A stretch of DNA of 64,000 bases from PALSA-610 sp038239145. GTDB lineage: Bacteria > Actinomycetota > Acidimicrobiia > IMCC26256 > PALSA-610. Location: the NCBI GenBank assembly GCA_038239145.1, contig JBBSFB010000013.1, positions 17,004 through 81,003 on the forward strand. Reading direction: 5' to 3'. The notes below the pieces were generated by a model. It searched no databases. It was not told the DNA's origin and saw only the letters and a list, made by a program, of their open reading frames with translations. Each line of letters begins with the position of its first letter. The stretch's first letter is position 1. This document shows, one piece after another, positions 1 through 8,936 of this stretch. The position numbers and the translations under genes were made by a program.

Positions 1-2
1 GT

Positions 3-2303
3 ATCGACGTGCGCGGGGACGCGATCGAGGTCGTTGTCGCCGGAGCCCAGACCACGGTGCAGGATTGGCCGGGCCGCCTGGGCTACTGGAGCATCGGCGT
101 CCCGCCGTCGGGCCCGATGGACGACCTTGCCTTCCGGTTCGCGAACCGGCTCGTCGCCAACCCGACGGGCGCGTCCGCGCTCGAGTGTACGATGACCGGG
201 CCGACCCTGAAGTTCGCGACCTCCACGAATGTCGCACTGACCGGGGCGCGCATGGACGCCGACCTCGACGGCGAACCTATCGCGTGGTGGAGTGCATTCA
301 CAGTCGCAGCGGGGCAGACACTCCGCATGGGCGCGGTCACGGGCAGCGGCGCGCGGACGTACGTCGCGGTGACCGGTGGGTTCGACGTTCCCGACTACCT
401 CGGCTCGCGTTCCACGTTCATCCTCGGTCGCTTCGGCGGTCATGCGGGCCGCGTCCTCGCCGCAGGCGACATCCTGCACTTGACCACGAGCGAGTACTCC
501 CGCGCGCCCGACCGCCACGCGGTGGCGCCGCAAGCCGTTCCCGAGTACACGGCCGAATGGGAGATCGGCGTGCTGCCGGGACCGCACGCGGCCCCCGACT
601 TCTTCACTCCCGCCGACATCGAGATGCTGCACGCGACGGAATGGGAGGTGCACCACAACTCCGACCGCACCGGCGTGCGTCTGCTCGGACCCGCGCCGGA
701 GTGGGCGCGGCCCGACGGCGGCGAGGCCGGGCTGCATCCCTCCAACATCCACGACAACGAATACGCGATCGGGACTATCGATTTCACCGGTGACATGCCG
801 ATCGTGCTCGGACCCGACGGGCCGAGCCTCGGCGGCTTCGTCTGTCCCGCGACCGTCGCCACCGGGGAACGGTGGAAGCTCGGTCAACTACGGGCCGGCG
901 ACCGGGTCCGGCTCACCCCGATGACCCACGCCGACGCGCTCGCGCTCGGTGTCGCCCACGACCGGGCGATCGCGACGCTCGGACACGACTCGACGGACCG
1001 CGTCGCGACTGCACCCCCGCACGCGACCGCGCCCCGTCCGCGCCCGGAACGCGCGGTCCTGTATCACGATCCGGCTGACGCGCCCCGGCCCGCGGTGACA
1101 ATCCGTCGGGCGGGCGACGCACACCTGCTCGTCGAGTTCGGGCCGAACGTGCTCGATCTCGATCTCCGTGTCCGGGTGCACGCGCTGCACCACGCGCTCG
1201 AAGCTTCGTCGGTCGAGGGAATAGCCGAGCTGGCGCCGGGAATCCGTTCGCTGCAGGTGCGCTTCGACCCGGCCATCGCCGCGCTCGACACGTTGCTCGA
1301 CGCGATCGTCGCCGTGGAGGACTCGCTTCCGCCGCTCGACCGGATTGAGATCCCGTCGCGCATCGTGCACCTGCCCCTCGCTTGGAACGACACGCAGACC
1401 CAGCTCGCGATCGAGCGCTATCAGCGATCGGTACGCCCCGACGCGCCCTGGTGCCCGAGCAATCTCGAGTTCATCCGGCGGATCAACGGGCTCGACTCCG
1501 TGGACGACGTTCATCGCATCGTGTTCGATGCCAGCTATCTCGTGCTCGGGCTGGGTGACGTCTATCTCGGCGCGCCCGTCGCGACACCGATGGACCCGCG
1601 CCACCGGTTGGTGACGACCAAGTACAACCCGGCGCGCACCTGGACGCCCGAGAACGCGGTCGGGATCGGTGGCGCGTACCTGTGCGTCTACGGGATGGAA
1701 GGACCGGGCGGATACCAGTTCGTCGGGCGCACGGTCCAGGTGTGGAATCGCTGGCACACCCCGCGCGGGTTCGAGGCCGAACGGCCATGGTTGCTCCGGT
1801 TCTTCGACCAGCTGCGCTTCTACCCCGTCAGCGAAGACGAGCTTCTCGAACAGCGCGACGCGATTGCACACGGCCACGGTGGTGTCGACATCGAGCCGAC
1901 GACCTTTCGCCTCGCCGAGTACCACGAGTTCCTCGCCGATCACGCGGACGACATCGGGACGTTTCGCGTCCACCGCGACGCGGCGTTTGCCGACGAGCGT
2001 GCCCGCTGGAAGCGACTCGGGGTCGCGGAGTACGTCAGTAGGGTGCCGGAGCTGCAATCGGTCGGCGACGAGATACCGCTCGCAGCCGGCGAGCAGGCAG
2101 TCGCCGCGCCGGTACAGGGCACCGTCTGGCGCCTGCTCGTAGCGCCGGGCGACGTGGTCGACTCCGGCGACGCGGTGGCGATCGTCGAGGCGATGAAGAC
2201 CGAAGTGTCGGTGAGCTCGCCCGGGCCCGGACGGGTGGCCGAGGTCCGGTGCCGCGAGGGCGACCTCGTCCGGGCGGGGCAGACCCTGATGGTGCTCGCG
2301 TGA
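3..2303 (+). CDS. Urea carboxylase (or guanidine carboxylase), C-terminal part; 5' end outside window
   Basis: The visible ~766 residues hold the carboxyltransferase and biotin-carrier parts of a urea-carboxylase-family enzyme, which carboxylates urea (or guanidine) with ATP and bicarbonate. Order: allophanate-hydrolase-subunit-2-like domain (about residues 1-300, TTVQD.PGRLGYW and VPPSGPMD motifs), subunit-1-like domain (about 350-620, with LGDVYLGAP and TTKYNPART), then a biotinyl domain with biotin lysine in VEAMKTE (codon 2196-2198). Full enzymes are about 1,200 aa with an N-terminal biotin carboxylase. The frame is open to the left edge and the protein begins exactly where the carboxyltransferase part starts in that family, so it is probably cut by the window. 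A GTG at 9 could start a stand-alone protein, but this is less likely. The stop overlaps the next start (GTGA), indicating an operon with allophanate hydrolase. Confidence 0.85.
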   Translation: MDVRGDAIEVVVAGAQTTVQDWPGRLGYWSIGVPPSGPMDDLAFRFANRLVANPTGASALECTMTGPTLKFATSTNVALTGARMDADLDGEPIAWWSAFTVAAGQTLRMGAVTGSGARTYVAVTGGFDVPDYLGSRSTFILGRFGGHAGRVLAAGDILHLTTSEYSRAPDRHAVAPQAVPEYTAEWEIGVLPGPHAAPDFFTPADIEMLHATEWEVHHNSDRTGVRLLGPAPEWARPDGGEAGLHPSNIHDNEYAIGTIDFTGDMPIVLGPDGPSLGGFVCPATVATGERWKLGQLRAGDRVRLTPMTHADALALGVAHDRAIATLGHDSTDRVATAPPHATAPRPRPERAVLYHDPADAPRPAVTIRRAGDAHLLVEFGPNVLDLDLRVRVHALHHALEASSVEGIAELAPGIRSLQVRFDPAIAALDTLLDAIVAVEDSLPPLDRIEIPSRIVHLPLAWNDTQTQLAIERYQRSVRPDAPWCPSNLEFIRRINGLDSVDDVHRIVFDASYLVLGLGDVYLGAPVATPMDPRHRLVTTKYNPARTWTPENAVGIGGAYLCVYGMEGPGGYQFVGRTVQVWNRWHTPRGFEAERPWLLRFFDQLRFYPVSEDELLEQRDAIAHGHGGVDIEPTTFRLAEYHEFLADHADDIGTFRVHRDAAFADERARWKRLGVAEYVSRVPELQSVGDEIPLAAGEQAVAAPVQGTVWRLLVAPGDVVDSGDAVAIVEAMKTEVSVSSPGPGRVAEVRCREGDLVRAGQTLMVLA

Positions 2304-4072
2304 CGCCGATGATCGAGCCCCGAGGTCCGCGCGAGCAGGTGCGGGAAATGCTCGAGAGGCTGCGAGTGCTCGACGATGACGCGCTCCTCGTCCGACGCGT
2401 CGACGAGCCGATGCTGACGCAGCGGGCCGACCGGCTCGGGCGGGAAGGACCGCGCGGTCGCGCGCTCTGGGGAATGCCGACGTTCGTCAAGGACAACATC
2501 GCGCTCGCGGGCGTGCCCACCGGCGCCGCCTGTCCGACGTACGCGCCGACTCCGGCGGTGGAATCGGCCGGGGTCGTCGATCGCCTGGAAGCGGCTGGCG
2601 CAATCGTCGTCGGCACGACGAACATGGACCAGTTCGCCACCGGGCTGGTGGGAACCCGGTCTCCCTACGGCGTTCCCCGCAACCCCGTCGCCCCGGGCCG
2701 GATACCGGGTGGTTCGAGCTCGGGTTCGGCGGTGGCCGTCGCCCGCGGCCTCGTACCGTTTGCGATCGGGACCGACACCGCAGGATCGGGCCGGGTGCCC
2801 GCCGCGTGCACCAACACGGTCGGGCTCAAGCCGACACGCGGCCTCGTCAGCACGCGCGGCGTCGTACCCGCGATACCGGCGCTCGACTGCATCTCCATCC
2901 ACGCGCTCACGGTCGCCGACGCGTTCTGCGTGCTCGGGGCGGTGGCCGGCGTCGACCCCGCCGATCCGTGGTCGCGGCCCATGCCGGCCCAACGCGGGCC
3001 GGGCCGGGACAACCCGGTCGTCGGCTGGGTGTCGACCGGCGTCGTCGACACCGAATGCGACCGATCCACGTCGCGCGCCTACGCGGACACACGCGCGGTC
3101 GCGAGCGGAAGCGCCCGAACGTCTGGCGTCGAGATCGACATGGCACCGTTCTTCGCGTCGGGGACGCAGTTGTACGGGCCGTGGGTGGCGGCGCGTTACG
3201 CCGCGTTCGGCGGCTTCGTCGACGACCATCCGGACGAGGTCGACCCCGTCGTCGCGCGCATCGTCGCCTCGGGGCGCCGCGTCGCCGGCATCGACGTCTT
3301 CGCCGCGCAGACGGAGCTCGCGCGGTTCCGGCGCGAGGTCGGCGACGTGTTCGCCGACGTCGACGTGATCGTGGTGCCGACAATTCCGTTCCTCCCGACC
3401 GTCGAGGATGTCGCCGCCGATCCGATCGGCGTGAACGGCCGCCTCTCCCGCTTCACCGACTTCGTGAACCTCCTCGATCTCTGCGCGGTCGCGGTCCCGG
3501 GCGTGCGCCGCGACGACGGATTGCCATTCGGGGTGACGATCATCGGCGCGGCCGCGGCCGACGCGCTCGTGGCCGACGTCGCGGCGCGGCTGCACGCAGC
3601 GTGCGGTGGCATCCTCGGCGCCACCGGCCGCCCAGTTCCTCCGAACCCGTGGCCCCGAGAGGAACCCGGGCTCGGTGGCAGCGCTCGGATCGGCGTGGTG
3701 GGCGCACACCTGCGCGGGCTCCCCTTGCACCACGAGCTCACCCGCCTGAGCGCCCGGCTCGTCACCACAACACTTACCGCGCCCCGCTACCGGTTGTTCG
3801 CGCTCGCCGGCACCGTACCCCCGAAGCCCGGGCTCGTCCGTGACGAAAACGACGGCGCGCGGATCGACATCGAGGTCTACGCACTCGGACCGGCCGAGCT
3901 CGGGCGGTTCCTGGGCGGGGTCGCGGCCCCACTCGCGCTCGGGCCGGTCGAGCTCGACGACGGCTCGATCGTGCCCGGGTTCCTCGCGACCGCGGGTGGG
4001 CTCGACTCGGCCATCGACATCACGCACCATGGTGGGTGGCGTGCCTATGTGGAGAGCCGGAGGACAGGATGA
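2300..4072 (+). CDS. atzF: Allophanate hydrolase (AtzF/DUR-type amidase)
   Basis: Hydrolyses allophanate to ammonium and CO2, the second step after urea carboxylase. About 590 aa, the normal size. The amidase-signature part carries the Ser-cisSer-Lys elements: Lys in FVKDNIA, the GGSSSGSAVAVA segment and nucleophile Ser in TDTAGSGRVPA. A C-terminal domain (from about residue 455, VGAHLRGLPLHHEL) is typical of allophanate hydrolases and absent from plain amidases. The GTG at 2300 overlaps the preceding stop by 4 nt; an ATG at 2309 is the alternative start. The downstream MBL gene overlaps by ATGA. Assignment is strong because family, length and partner gene agree. Confidence 0.92.
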   Translation: MTPMIEPRGPREQVREMLERLRVLDDDALLVRRVDEPMLTQRADRLGREGPRGRALWGMPTFVKDNIALAGVPTGAACPTYAPTPAVESAGVVDRLEAAGAIVVGTTNMDQFATGLVGTRSPYGVPRNPVAPGRIPGGSSSGSAVAVARGLVPFAIGTDTAGSGRVPAACTNTVGLKPTRGLVSTRGVVPAIPALDCISIHALTVADAFCVLGAVAGVDPADPWSRPMPAQRGPGRDNPVVGWVSTGVVDTECDRSTSRAYADTRAVASGSARTSGVEIDMAPFFASGTQLYGPWVAARYAAFGGFVDDHPDEVDPVVARIVASGRRVAGIDVFAAQTELARFRREVGDVFADVDVIVVPTIPFLPTVEDVAADPIGVNGRLSRFTDFVNLLDLCAVAVPGVRRDDGLPFGVTIIGAAAADALVADVAARLHAACGGILGATGRPVPPNPWPREEPGLGGSARIGVVGAHLRGLPLHHELTRLSARLVTTTLTAPRYRLFALAGTVPPKPGLVRDENDGARIDIEVYALGPAELGRFLGGVAAPLALGPVELDDGSIVPGFLATAGGLDSAIDITHHGGWRAYVESRRTG

Positions 4073-4845
4073 AAGTTGCCGTTGGTGATTGGTTTGCGCG
4101 CGAGCGGATCGGCGACGTGATCTGGCGGCTCTGGGAGCCGTTCGCCGATCCGTTCGCGCGCTGCAACATCTGGTTCGTGCGCGGTCGCGACCGCGGCCTG
4201 CTGATCGACACCGGCCTCGGTGTCGCCAGCCTCCACGAGGCCGCGCGGGACCTCTTCGAGCAGCCGACCCTCGCGCTCGCCACGCACTATCACTTCGATC
4301 ACACCGGATCGCTGCACGAATTCAGCGAGCGACTCGCGCACAAGGCCGGCGCTCCGTACCTGGAGACGCCGGGCGCTATCGGCGGCGCCCTGCGCCGCGA
4401 CACGTTCCCGCCCGAAGTGCTCGCGATGTACGAGGACGCCGGCTACGAGCTCCCGGAGGATTTGCTCGAAGCGCTGCCCGAGGCGGGCTTCGACCCGGCC
4501 ACGTACGCGGTGCAGCCGTGTACTCCCACTCGGCTGCTCGACGACGGCAACATCGTCGATCTCGGCGACATCGCGTTCGAGGTGTTGCATCTCCCCGGGC
4601 ATTCGCCCGATTCGATCGGTCTCTGGGACCCTCGATCGAAGACACTCTTCTCGGGCGACGCCGTATACGACGGCCCGCTGCTCGACGGCAACGACGACTC
4701 CGACACCGACGCGTACGTCGCGACGATGGAACAACTGCGGGCTCTTCCCGTCGACGTCGTCCACGGCGGCCACGAGCCCAGTTTCGGCCGGGAGCGCCTC
4801 GTCGAGCTGTGCGACGGGTACATCGCAGGCGTCAGGTCCCGATAG
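4069..4845 (+). CDS. Metallo-beta-lactamase-fold hydrolase
   Basis: 258 aa MBL-fold metal-dependent hydrolase. The dinuclear-zinc motif HxHxDH is present as HYHFDH at about residues 78-83, followed by LPGHSPDSIG (third His) and SGDAVYDG (bridging Asp), then a late His in VVHGGHEPSFG. No signal peptide, so cytosolic. The ATG at 4069 overlaps the allophanate hydrolase stop (ATGA) and has a GGAG-rich leader, so it is translated with the urea-degradation genes. The substrate cannot be told from sequence; glyoxalase-II-like or lactonase-like activity is possible. Confidence 0.85.
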   Translation: MKVAVGDWFARERIGDVIWRLWEPFADPFARCNIWFVRGRDRGLLIDTGLGVASLHEAARDLFEQPTLALATHYHFDHTGSLHEFSERLAHKAGAPYLETPGAIGGALRRDTFPPEVLAMYEDAGYELPEDLLEALPEAGFDPATYAVQPCTPTRLLDDGNIVDLGDIAFEVLHLPGHSPDSIGLWDPRSKTLFSGDAVYDGPLLDGNDDSDTDAYVATMEQLRALPVDVVHGGHEPSFGRERLVELCDGYIAGVRSR

Positions 4846-4912
4846 GACAGCCGACACACCAGCGAAATCTTACGGCCGTCGCCGTGAAACCTCACACACG
4901 TACGGTGATGTG

Positions 4913-5968
4913 GTGGACACCCGGTTCCTCCTCCCGCCGCCTGCGTACTTCGACGACGCGTGGTACCAACGCGAACAGCAGTTGCTGTTCGCGCACTCGT
5001 GGCACCTCGTCGCGGCCGGCGACGAGCTCGCAGCCCCCGGCGACTTCGTCACGATCGACGCCGGTCACGATCCCCTCGTCGTCGTCCGCGGCCTCGACGG
5101 CGAGTTGCGCGCGTTTCACGATTTTTGTCCGCACCGGGGCATCAAGCTGCTGGAGGCGAGCGGGAACACCCGAACCGGCATCGTCTGCCCGTACCACTCC
5201 TGGAACTTCGCCCTCGACGGCAGCCTGCGCAACGTTCCCCAGCCGGAAGAGTTCGATCCGGCCGCGCTCGAGGGATGCAGCCTCGTCGCCGCATCCGTCG
5301 GGGAATGGGGCGGCATGGTGTTCGCGAACGGGGATATGGACGCCGACTTCGCGACGTGGCTCGCCGGGTTTCCCGACCACATCGGGAGCTACCGGCCCGA
5401 GCAGCTGCAAGAGGTGGTCCGCGTGCAGTTCGACGCGCACTGCAACTGGAAGCTGTTCGTCGAGAACCACGTCGACGTGTATCACCTCTGGTATCTGCAC
5501 GCGCGCTCGTTGAGCGCGTACGACCATCAACGCTTCGAGTGGGACGCGATCGGACCGCACTGGGTGAGCTACGAACCGGCGAAGGCGGGCGTCGAACGGC
5601 GCCGCCCCCACGTCGGGAGCGCCCCGATCGCAGGCTTGGAACCGCGCGACCAGATCGGCATCGGCGCGCACATGCTGTTCCCGAACACGTTGTTCGCGAC
5701 CGAGTCCGAGTTCTTCATGAGCTACGTCGCCAAGCCGCTGGCCGCCGACCGCAGCGTGATCGACGTGCGCATACGTGCCGAGCCCACTGCCGACGTGGAG
5801 ATGCTGGTCGCGGCGGCCAAGGAGTTCATGCTCGAGGACGTGAGCGCGTGCGAGGGCATCCAGGCCACGGTCCGATCGACACGATTCCGCGTCGGGCCCT
5901 TGGCCCGGAACCACGAACGACCCATCACGCTGTTCCATGAGCACCTCCTGGCGGAGCTCGACCGGTGA
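4913..5968 (+). CDS. Rieske non-heme iron oxygenase, alpha-type subunit
   Basis: 351 aa aromatic-ring-hydroxylating or demethylating oxygenase subunit. The Rieske [2Fe-2S] ligands are visible as C-P-H (about Cys72/His74) and C-P-Y-H (about Cys92/His95) with 17 residues between. The mononuclear-iron segment reads N.VDVYHLWYLH about 80 residues later. The start is set at GTG 4913 because TACGGT lies exactly 6 nt upstream, the leaderless pattern seen elsewhere here; GTG 4910 is the alternative. No beta subunit or reductase gene is adjacent. Its stop overlaps the next start (GTGA). Likely substrates include quaternary or N-methyl amines, given the nitrogen-catabolism neighbours, but this is inference. 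Confidence 0.85.
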   Translation: MDTRFLLPPPAYFDDAWYQREQQLLFAHSWHLVAAGDELAAPGDFVTIDAGHDPLVVVRGLDGELRAFHDFCPHRGIKLLEASGNTRTGIVCPYHSWNFALDGSLRNVPQPEEFDPAALEGCSLVAASVGEWGGMVFANGDMDADFATWLAGFPDHIGSYRPEQLQEVVRVQFDAHCNWKLFVENHVDVYHLWYLHARSLSAYDHQRFEWDAIGPHWVSYEPAKAGVERRRPHVGSAPIAGLEPRDQIGIGAHMLFPNTLFATESEFFMSYVAKPLAADRSVIDVRIRAEPTADVEMLVAAAKEFMLEDVSACEGIQATVRSTRFRVGPLARNHERPITLFHEHLLAELDR

Positions 5969-6585
5969 CCGCGCTCGCACCGCAATTCGTCGGTGCCTGG
6001 CAACGGCGATCCATCGCGATCGACGGCGGCGCACACTCCGAACCCGCCGACGTCCTGTGGCTCCAGGCCGGGAACGCGTTCGCGGACCTGCGGATACCGC
6101 GCGCACCCGACGTAGCGCCGGACGCGTTCGCCGGCATCACCACGTACGAATGCCCCGCGCTGACGTGGCATCACACCCTCGATTGGAACGGCGGGTTCGC
6201 GAGCTACGACTGTGGCGTCGTCGAGTGCGACCGCGAGGAGTTGATCGAGCGCGGCGAATTCGAGCGCGATGGACGCTGTCACGCGTACGAGGAGATCTGG
6301 CACCGGATCGACCCCGGGTCGGTCGGCGTCGTGCTCACCGCGGCGCACTCCATGGTCGTGCGGGTCGGGCGCCACTGCCTCGCCATGCGGGATCGGCGCC
6401 GCGCCGGTGGCGTGTTCGACGTCCGTCACGCCCAGATGGCCGGGATCGAATGGACCGACGTCGCGGTGCTCGGCGACGGGGCCGAGCTGCCCCACGTGCC
6501 CGTCGTGCTCCCCGACGACTGGAGCGTCGGCTCAGAGGTGATCGTCGACGGGGCCCATTGGCGCGTCGCCGAACGCTGGGGCTGA
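5965..6585 (+). CDS. Uncharacterised protein, HRI1-like
   Basis: 206 aa soluble protein, translationally coupled (GTGA) to the Rieske oxygenase. It has a WQRRSIAIDG opening, a VLWLQAGNAFADLRIPR segment and paired WHHTLDW/W..V repeats. These recall the beta-barrel HRI1/lipocalin-like family, but that match is from memory and weak. No catalytic motif, membrane segment or signal peptide is seen. Tight coupling suggests it works with the oxygenase. The last 54 nt overlap the 3' end of the convergent amidase gene. Confidence 0.55.
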   Translation: MTALAPQFVGAWQRRSIAIDGGAHSEPADVLWLQAGNAFADLRIPRAPDVAPDAFAGITTYECPALTWHHTLDWNGGFASYDCGVVECDREELIERGEFERDGRCHAYEEIWHRIDPGSVGVVLTAAHSMVVRVGRHCLAMRDRRRAGGVFDVRHAQMAGIEWTDVAVLGDGAELPHVPVVLPDDWSVGSEVIVDGAHWRVAERWG

Positions 6586-7926
6586 CTCGATCCGCTGCGC
6601 GATCTCAACGAGGCCACGCTCGGAACCAGCCGGTCCAACCAGTTGCGCACCGACCGGAAGACCAGCGCCATCGCTCCCGGCGGGGACGGCCAGTGCGGGC
6701 AGGCCGAGCAGGCTCACCGCCCGGGCCGGCGCCAGGATCTGCAGGGCGTCGACCGATTCGGTGCAGCCCCCGATCTCGATGGTGGTCGCATCGATCGCGA
6801 GGACCCCGACGTGCGCGACCGGCAGAACGACGAACGGCGTCTTCGTCATGACCACTGCGACCCGCGCACAGATCTCGTCGAACCGGCGCGCGAGATCTCG
6901 CGGGGCCGGGCGCGGTTCGGTCGAGAGGAGGTGCGCGACGTGGGGCGTCAGCTCCGACTCACGGCCGCGCGCCAGCGCGCGGAGGTCGGCGTAGTCATCG
7001 GACGCCCGCCACGCGTCGAAGACCGAGGCGGCCTCGAGGAACGGGTCCGCTTCGATCTCGACCACGTCGCAACCGACGGCGACCAATGCGTCGGCGGTCG
7101 TGTCGAGCGCGCCGGTCACCGAGGTGAAGCACGTCCAGCCTCCACGGACGACGCCCACCCGCGCGCCCTTCGCCATCGCCGCGGCTCGGCCGGTCGGGGC
7201 CTCTCCCGCGATCACGCCGAACACGAGCCCGATGTCGCGCGGGGAGCGAGCCAACGGCCCCACCGCCTGGAAACGGTGCCGGGGTGAGCCGGGACCCGGC
7301 GAGGGAACGTGGCCATCCGTGGGAACGCCGAGGTAGGTCGGGCGGAGGCCGTAGATACCGGTGCACGACGCCGGGTACCGCACCGAACCGCCGTAGTCGC
7401 CGCCGATCGAGAACGGGACCAGGCCGCCCGCCACCGCGGCCGCGCAGCCCCCGCTCGATCCTCCCGGCGACAACGCCGGGTCGAGCGGATGACGCGTCGC
7501 CCCGAACAGCCGGTTGTCGGTGCGGGCCTGGAGCGCGAACTCGGGGCAGTTCGTCTTGCCCACGAGGACGCCGCCCGCGGCGCGCAGCCGGGCCACGACC
7601 GTCGCATCCACCGTCGCGACATTCTCCGCGAACAGGAGGCTGCCCGCGGTCGCTCCCAAGCCGGCCGCGGCGAGCGTGTCCTTCACCGTGAACGGCACCC
7701 CCGCGAGTGGGCCGGGATCGTCGCCTCGCTCGATGGCCGCGTCGATCGCCCCGGCTTCGTCGAGCGCGGCGGTGACCCGTGTCGCGATCACTGCGTTGGT
7801 CCGGTGCCGCGCGATCCGTTCGAGCGACTCGCGGACGATGTCGACAGCCGAGCGCCGACGGCCGCGCACGTCGGCGGCCAGTGCAGTCGCGTCGAACAGC
7901 TTCGTCACCTCTGTACCCAAGCACAT
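6532..7926 (-). CDS. Amidase-signature hydrolase
   Basis: 464 aa amidase of the GatA/AtzF signature family, hydrolysing a C-N amide bond. Catalytic elements seen: Lys in FTVKDTLAAAG, the GGSSGGCAAAVAGG loop and the nucleophile Ser in GGDYGGSVRYPA. The upstream reading frame extends to 8073 but the family-like N-terminus and an AGAGG ribosome site support the ATG at 7926. It is divergent from the creatininase gene across 170 bp containing an operator-like palindrome. The 3' end overlaps the preceding gene convergently by 54 nt. The substrate is unknown; neighbouring nitrogen genes suggest a small amide. Confidence 0.88.
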   Translation of the reverse strand: MCLGTEVTKLFDATALAADVRGRRRSAVDIVRESLERIARHRTNAVIATRVTAALDEAGAIDAAIERGDDPGPLAGVPFTVKDTLAAAGLGATAGSLLFAENVATVDATVVARLRAAGGVLVGKTNCPEFALQARTDNRLFGATRHPLDPALSPGGSSGGCAAAVAGGLVPFSIGGDYGGSVRYPASCTGIYGLRPTYLGVPTDGHVPSPGPGSPRHRFQAVGPLARSPRDIGLVFGVIAGEAPTGRAAAMAKGARVGVVRGGWTCFTSVTGALDTTADALVAVGCDVVEIEADPFLEAASVFDAWRASDDYADLRALARGRESELTPHVAHLLSTEPRPAPRDLARRFDEICARVAVVMTKTPFVVLPVAHVGVLAIDATTIEIGGCTESVDALQILAPARAVSLLGLPALAVPAGSDGAGLPVGAQLVGPAGSERGLVEIAQRIESAPAFGDAPMGPVDDHL

Positions 7927-8011
7927 CGGAACCTCTCGCGCGGAACGCAACGAGAGCACGCATCGAGAGTGAAAGGGAGGTAACAGATGATTGCCATGCT
8001 TACTGAATGAA

Positions 8012-8024
8012 GTGATCAGATCAC
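8012..8024. promoter_or_regulatory. Perfect GTGATC-A-GATCAC palindrome, candidate GntR-type operator
   Basis: A 13-bp perfect inverted repeat lies near the middle of the divergent region between the amidase (start 7926) and creatininase (start 8097) genes. Size and symmetry resemble GntR/FadR operators. No regulator gene is adjacent. Confidence 0.4.
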
Positions 8025-8084
8025 CAACACGAATGAGTAACGCACTGGCGGTGACGCCGACATTCCGATGCAATATCGGCTCAA

Positions 8085-8090
8085 TAGCTT
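8085..8090 (+). promoter_or_regulatory. -10 hexamer TAGCTT, leaderless start
   Basis: TAGCTT is followed by exactly 6 nt and then the ATG at 8097, so transcription is predicted to begin at or next to the start codon. No Shine-Dalgarno sequence is present. This supports 8097 over the in-frame ATG at 8121. Confidence 0.45.
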
Positions 8091-8096
8091 CGTTTC

Positions 8097-8891
8097 ATGG
8101 CGGCGCGCAGGTGGTCGGAAATGGCGTGGCCCGAGGTGGCCGAGCAACGCGACCGCGGTGACGGAGAGGTCGGGCTCGTCCCGGTCGGAGCCACCGAACA
8201 GCACGGTCCGCACTTGCCCATCGGCACCGACACGATCGTCGCCGAGGCCTTGTGCGCTGCCGTCTCGGATCGCACCGGAGCACCGGTGCTTCCCGCCATT
8301 CCCGTCGCCTGCAGTTACGGGCACGGCACGGTGCTGCCGGGCACGCTGTCGCTGACGCCCGAGCTGCTCGCCGCCGTGTGCCGGCAATACGCAGAATGGG
8401 CGGCAACGTCGGGCCTGACCCGGTTGCTGTTCGTGAACTCCCACTTCGGCAACGACGCCGCACTCGGCATCGCCACCGATCACCTTCGTCTCTACCGACC
8501 CGACCTCCGGGTCGGCGTCGTCAACTGGTGGGCCGTCGACGACGACGTCGCGCGGGAGTGCGTGCTCGAAGGCGACGACGTGCACGCGCATCGCGCCGAG
8601 ACGTCGCTGATGCTCGCGATCGCACCCGAGCTCGTGCATCTCGATCGCCTGTCGTCTTCGGACGACCCTGATCGAACTGCTGACCTCGTGTTCCGCTACA
8701 CCGCCCCCGCGCTGTCGACGAACGGAGTGACCGGTCGCCCATCGGAGGCGACACCGGAGCTCGGCCACCGCATGCTCGATCTGACCGTTGCGGCCATCGC
8801 CGATCGAGTCGAACGCGGGCGGGTCGAGAAACCGCCGCTCGGACCCGCGCCCATCCCCGCGCTCGGGCCGCGCCCGACGCATCCGCACTGA
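8097..8891 (+). CDS. Creatininase-family amidohydrolase
   Basis: 264 aa metal-dependent hydrolase of the creatininase/MftE family. The signature GATEQHGPHLPIGTDT (Glu, His and Asp metal ligands) is at about residues 31-47, and HAHRAETSLML carries the distal Glu. Members open cyclic amides (creatinine), trim peptides or hydrolyse formamides; the sequence alone does not choose. It is the first gene of a long co-oriented run with glutamine synthetase and ABC transporter genes, suggesting an amidohydrolase in a nitrogen-compound pathway. No mycofactocin genes are nearby, which argues against MftE. Confidence 0.85.
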   Translation: MAARRWSEMAWPEVAEQRDRGDGEVGLVPVGATEQHGPHLPIGTDTIVAEALCAAVSDRTGAPVLPAIPVACSYGHGTVLPGTLSLTPELLAAVCRQYAEWAATSGLTRLLFVNSHFGNDAALGIATDHLRLYRPDLRVGVVNWWAVDDDVARECVLEGDDVHAHRAETSLMLAIAPELVHLDRLSSSDDPDRTADLVFRYTAPALSTNGVTGRPSEATPELGHRMLDLTVAAIADRVERGRVEKPPLGPAPIPALGPRPTHPH

Positions 8892-8936
8892 CCGTTCTTT
8901 CTCGTTCTCACACGCACCGCAGGAGCACCGCAGGTC

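Noticed and set aside
888..2057. Long minus-strand open frame opposite the carboxylase
   Set aside because: Arg/Val/Asp-rich composition typical of antisense frames in GC-rich genes; no domain. The same holds for 1940-4030 (696 codons) and 4892-6106.
8097..8891. Mycofactocin peptidase MftE
   Set aside because: Same fold family, but no mftA-D genes are nearby and the neighbours are nitrogen-catabolism genes.
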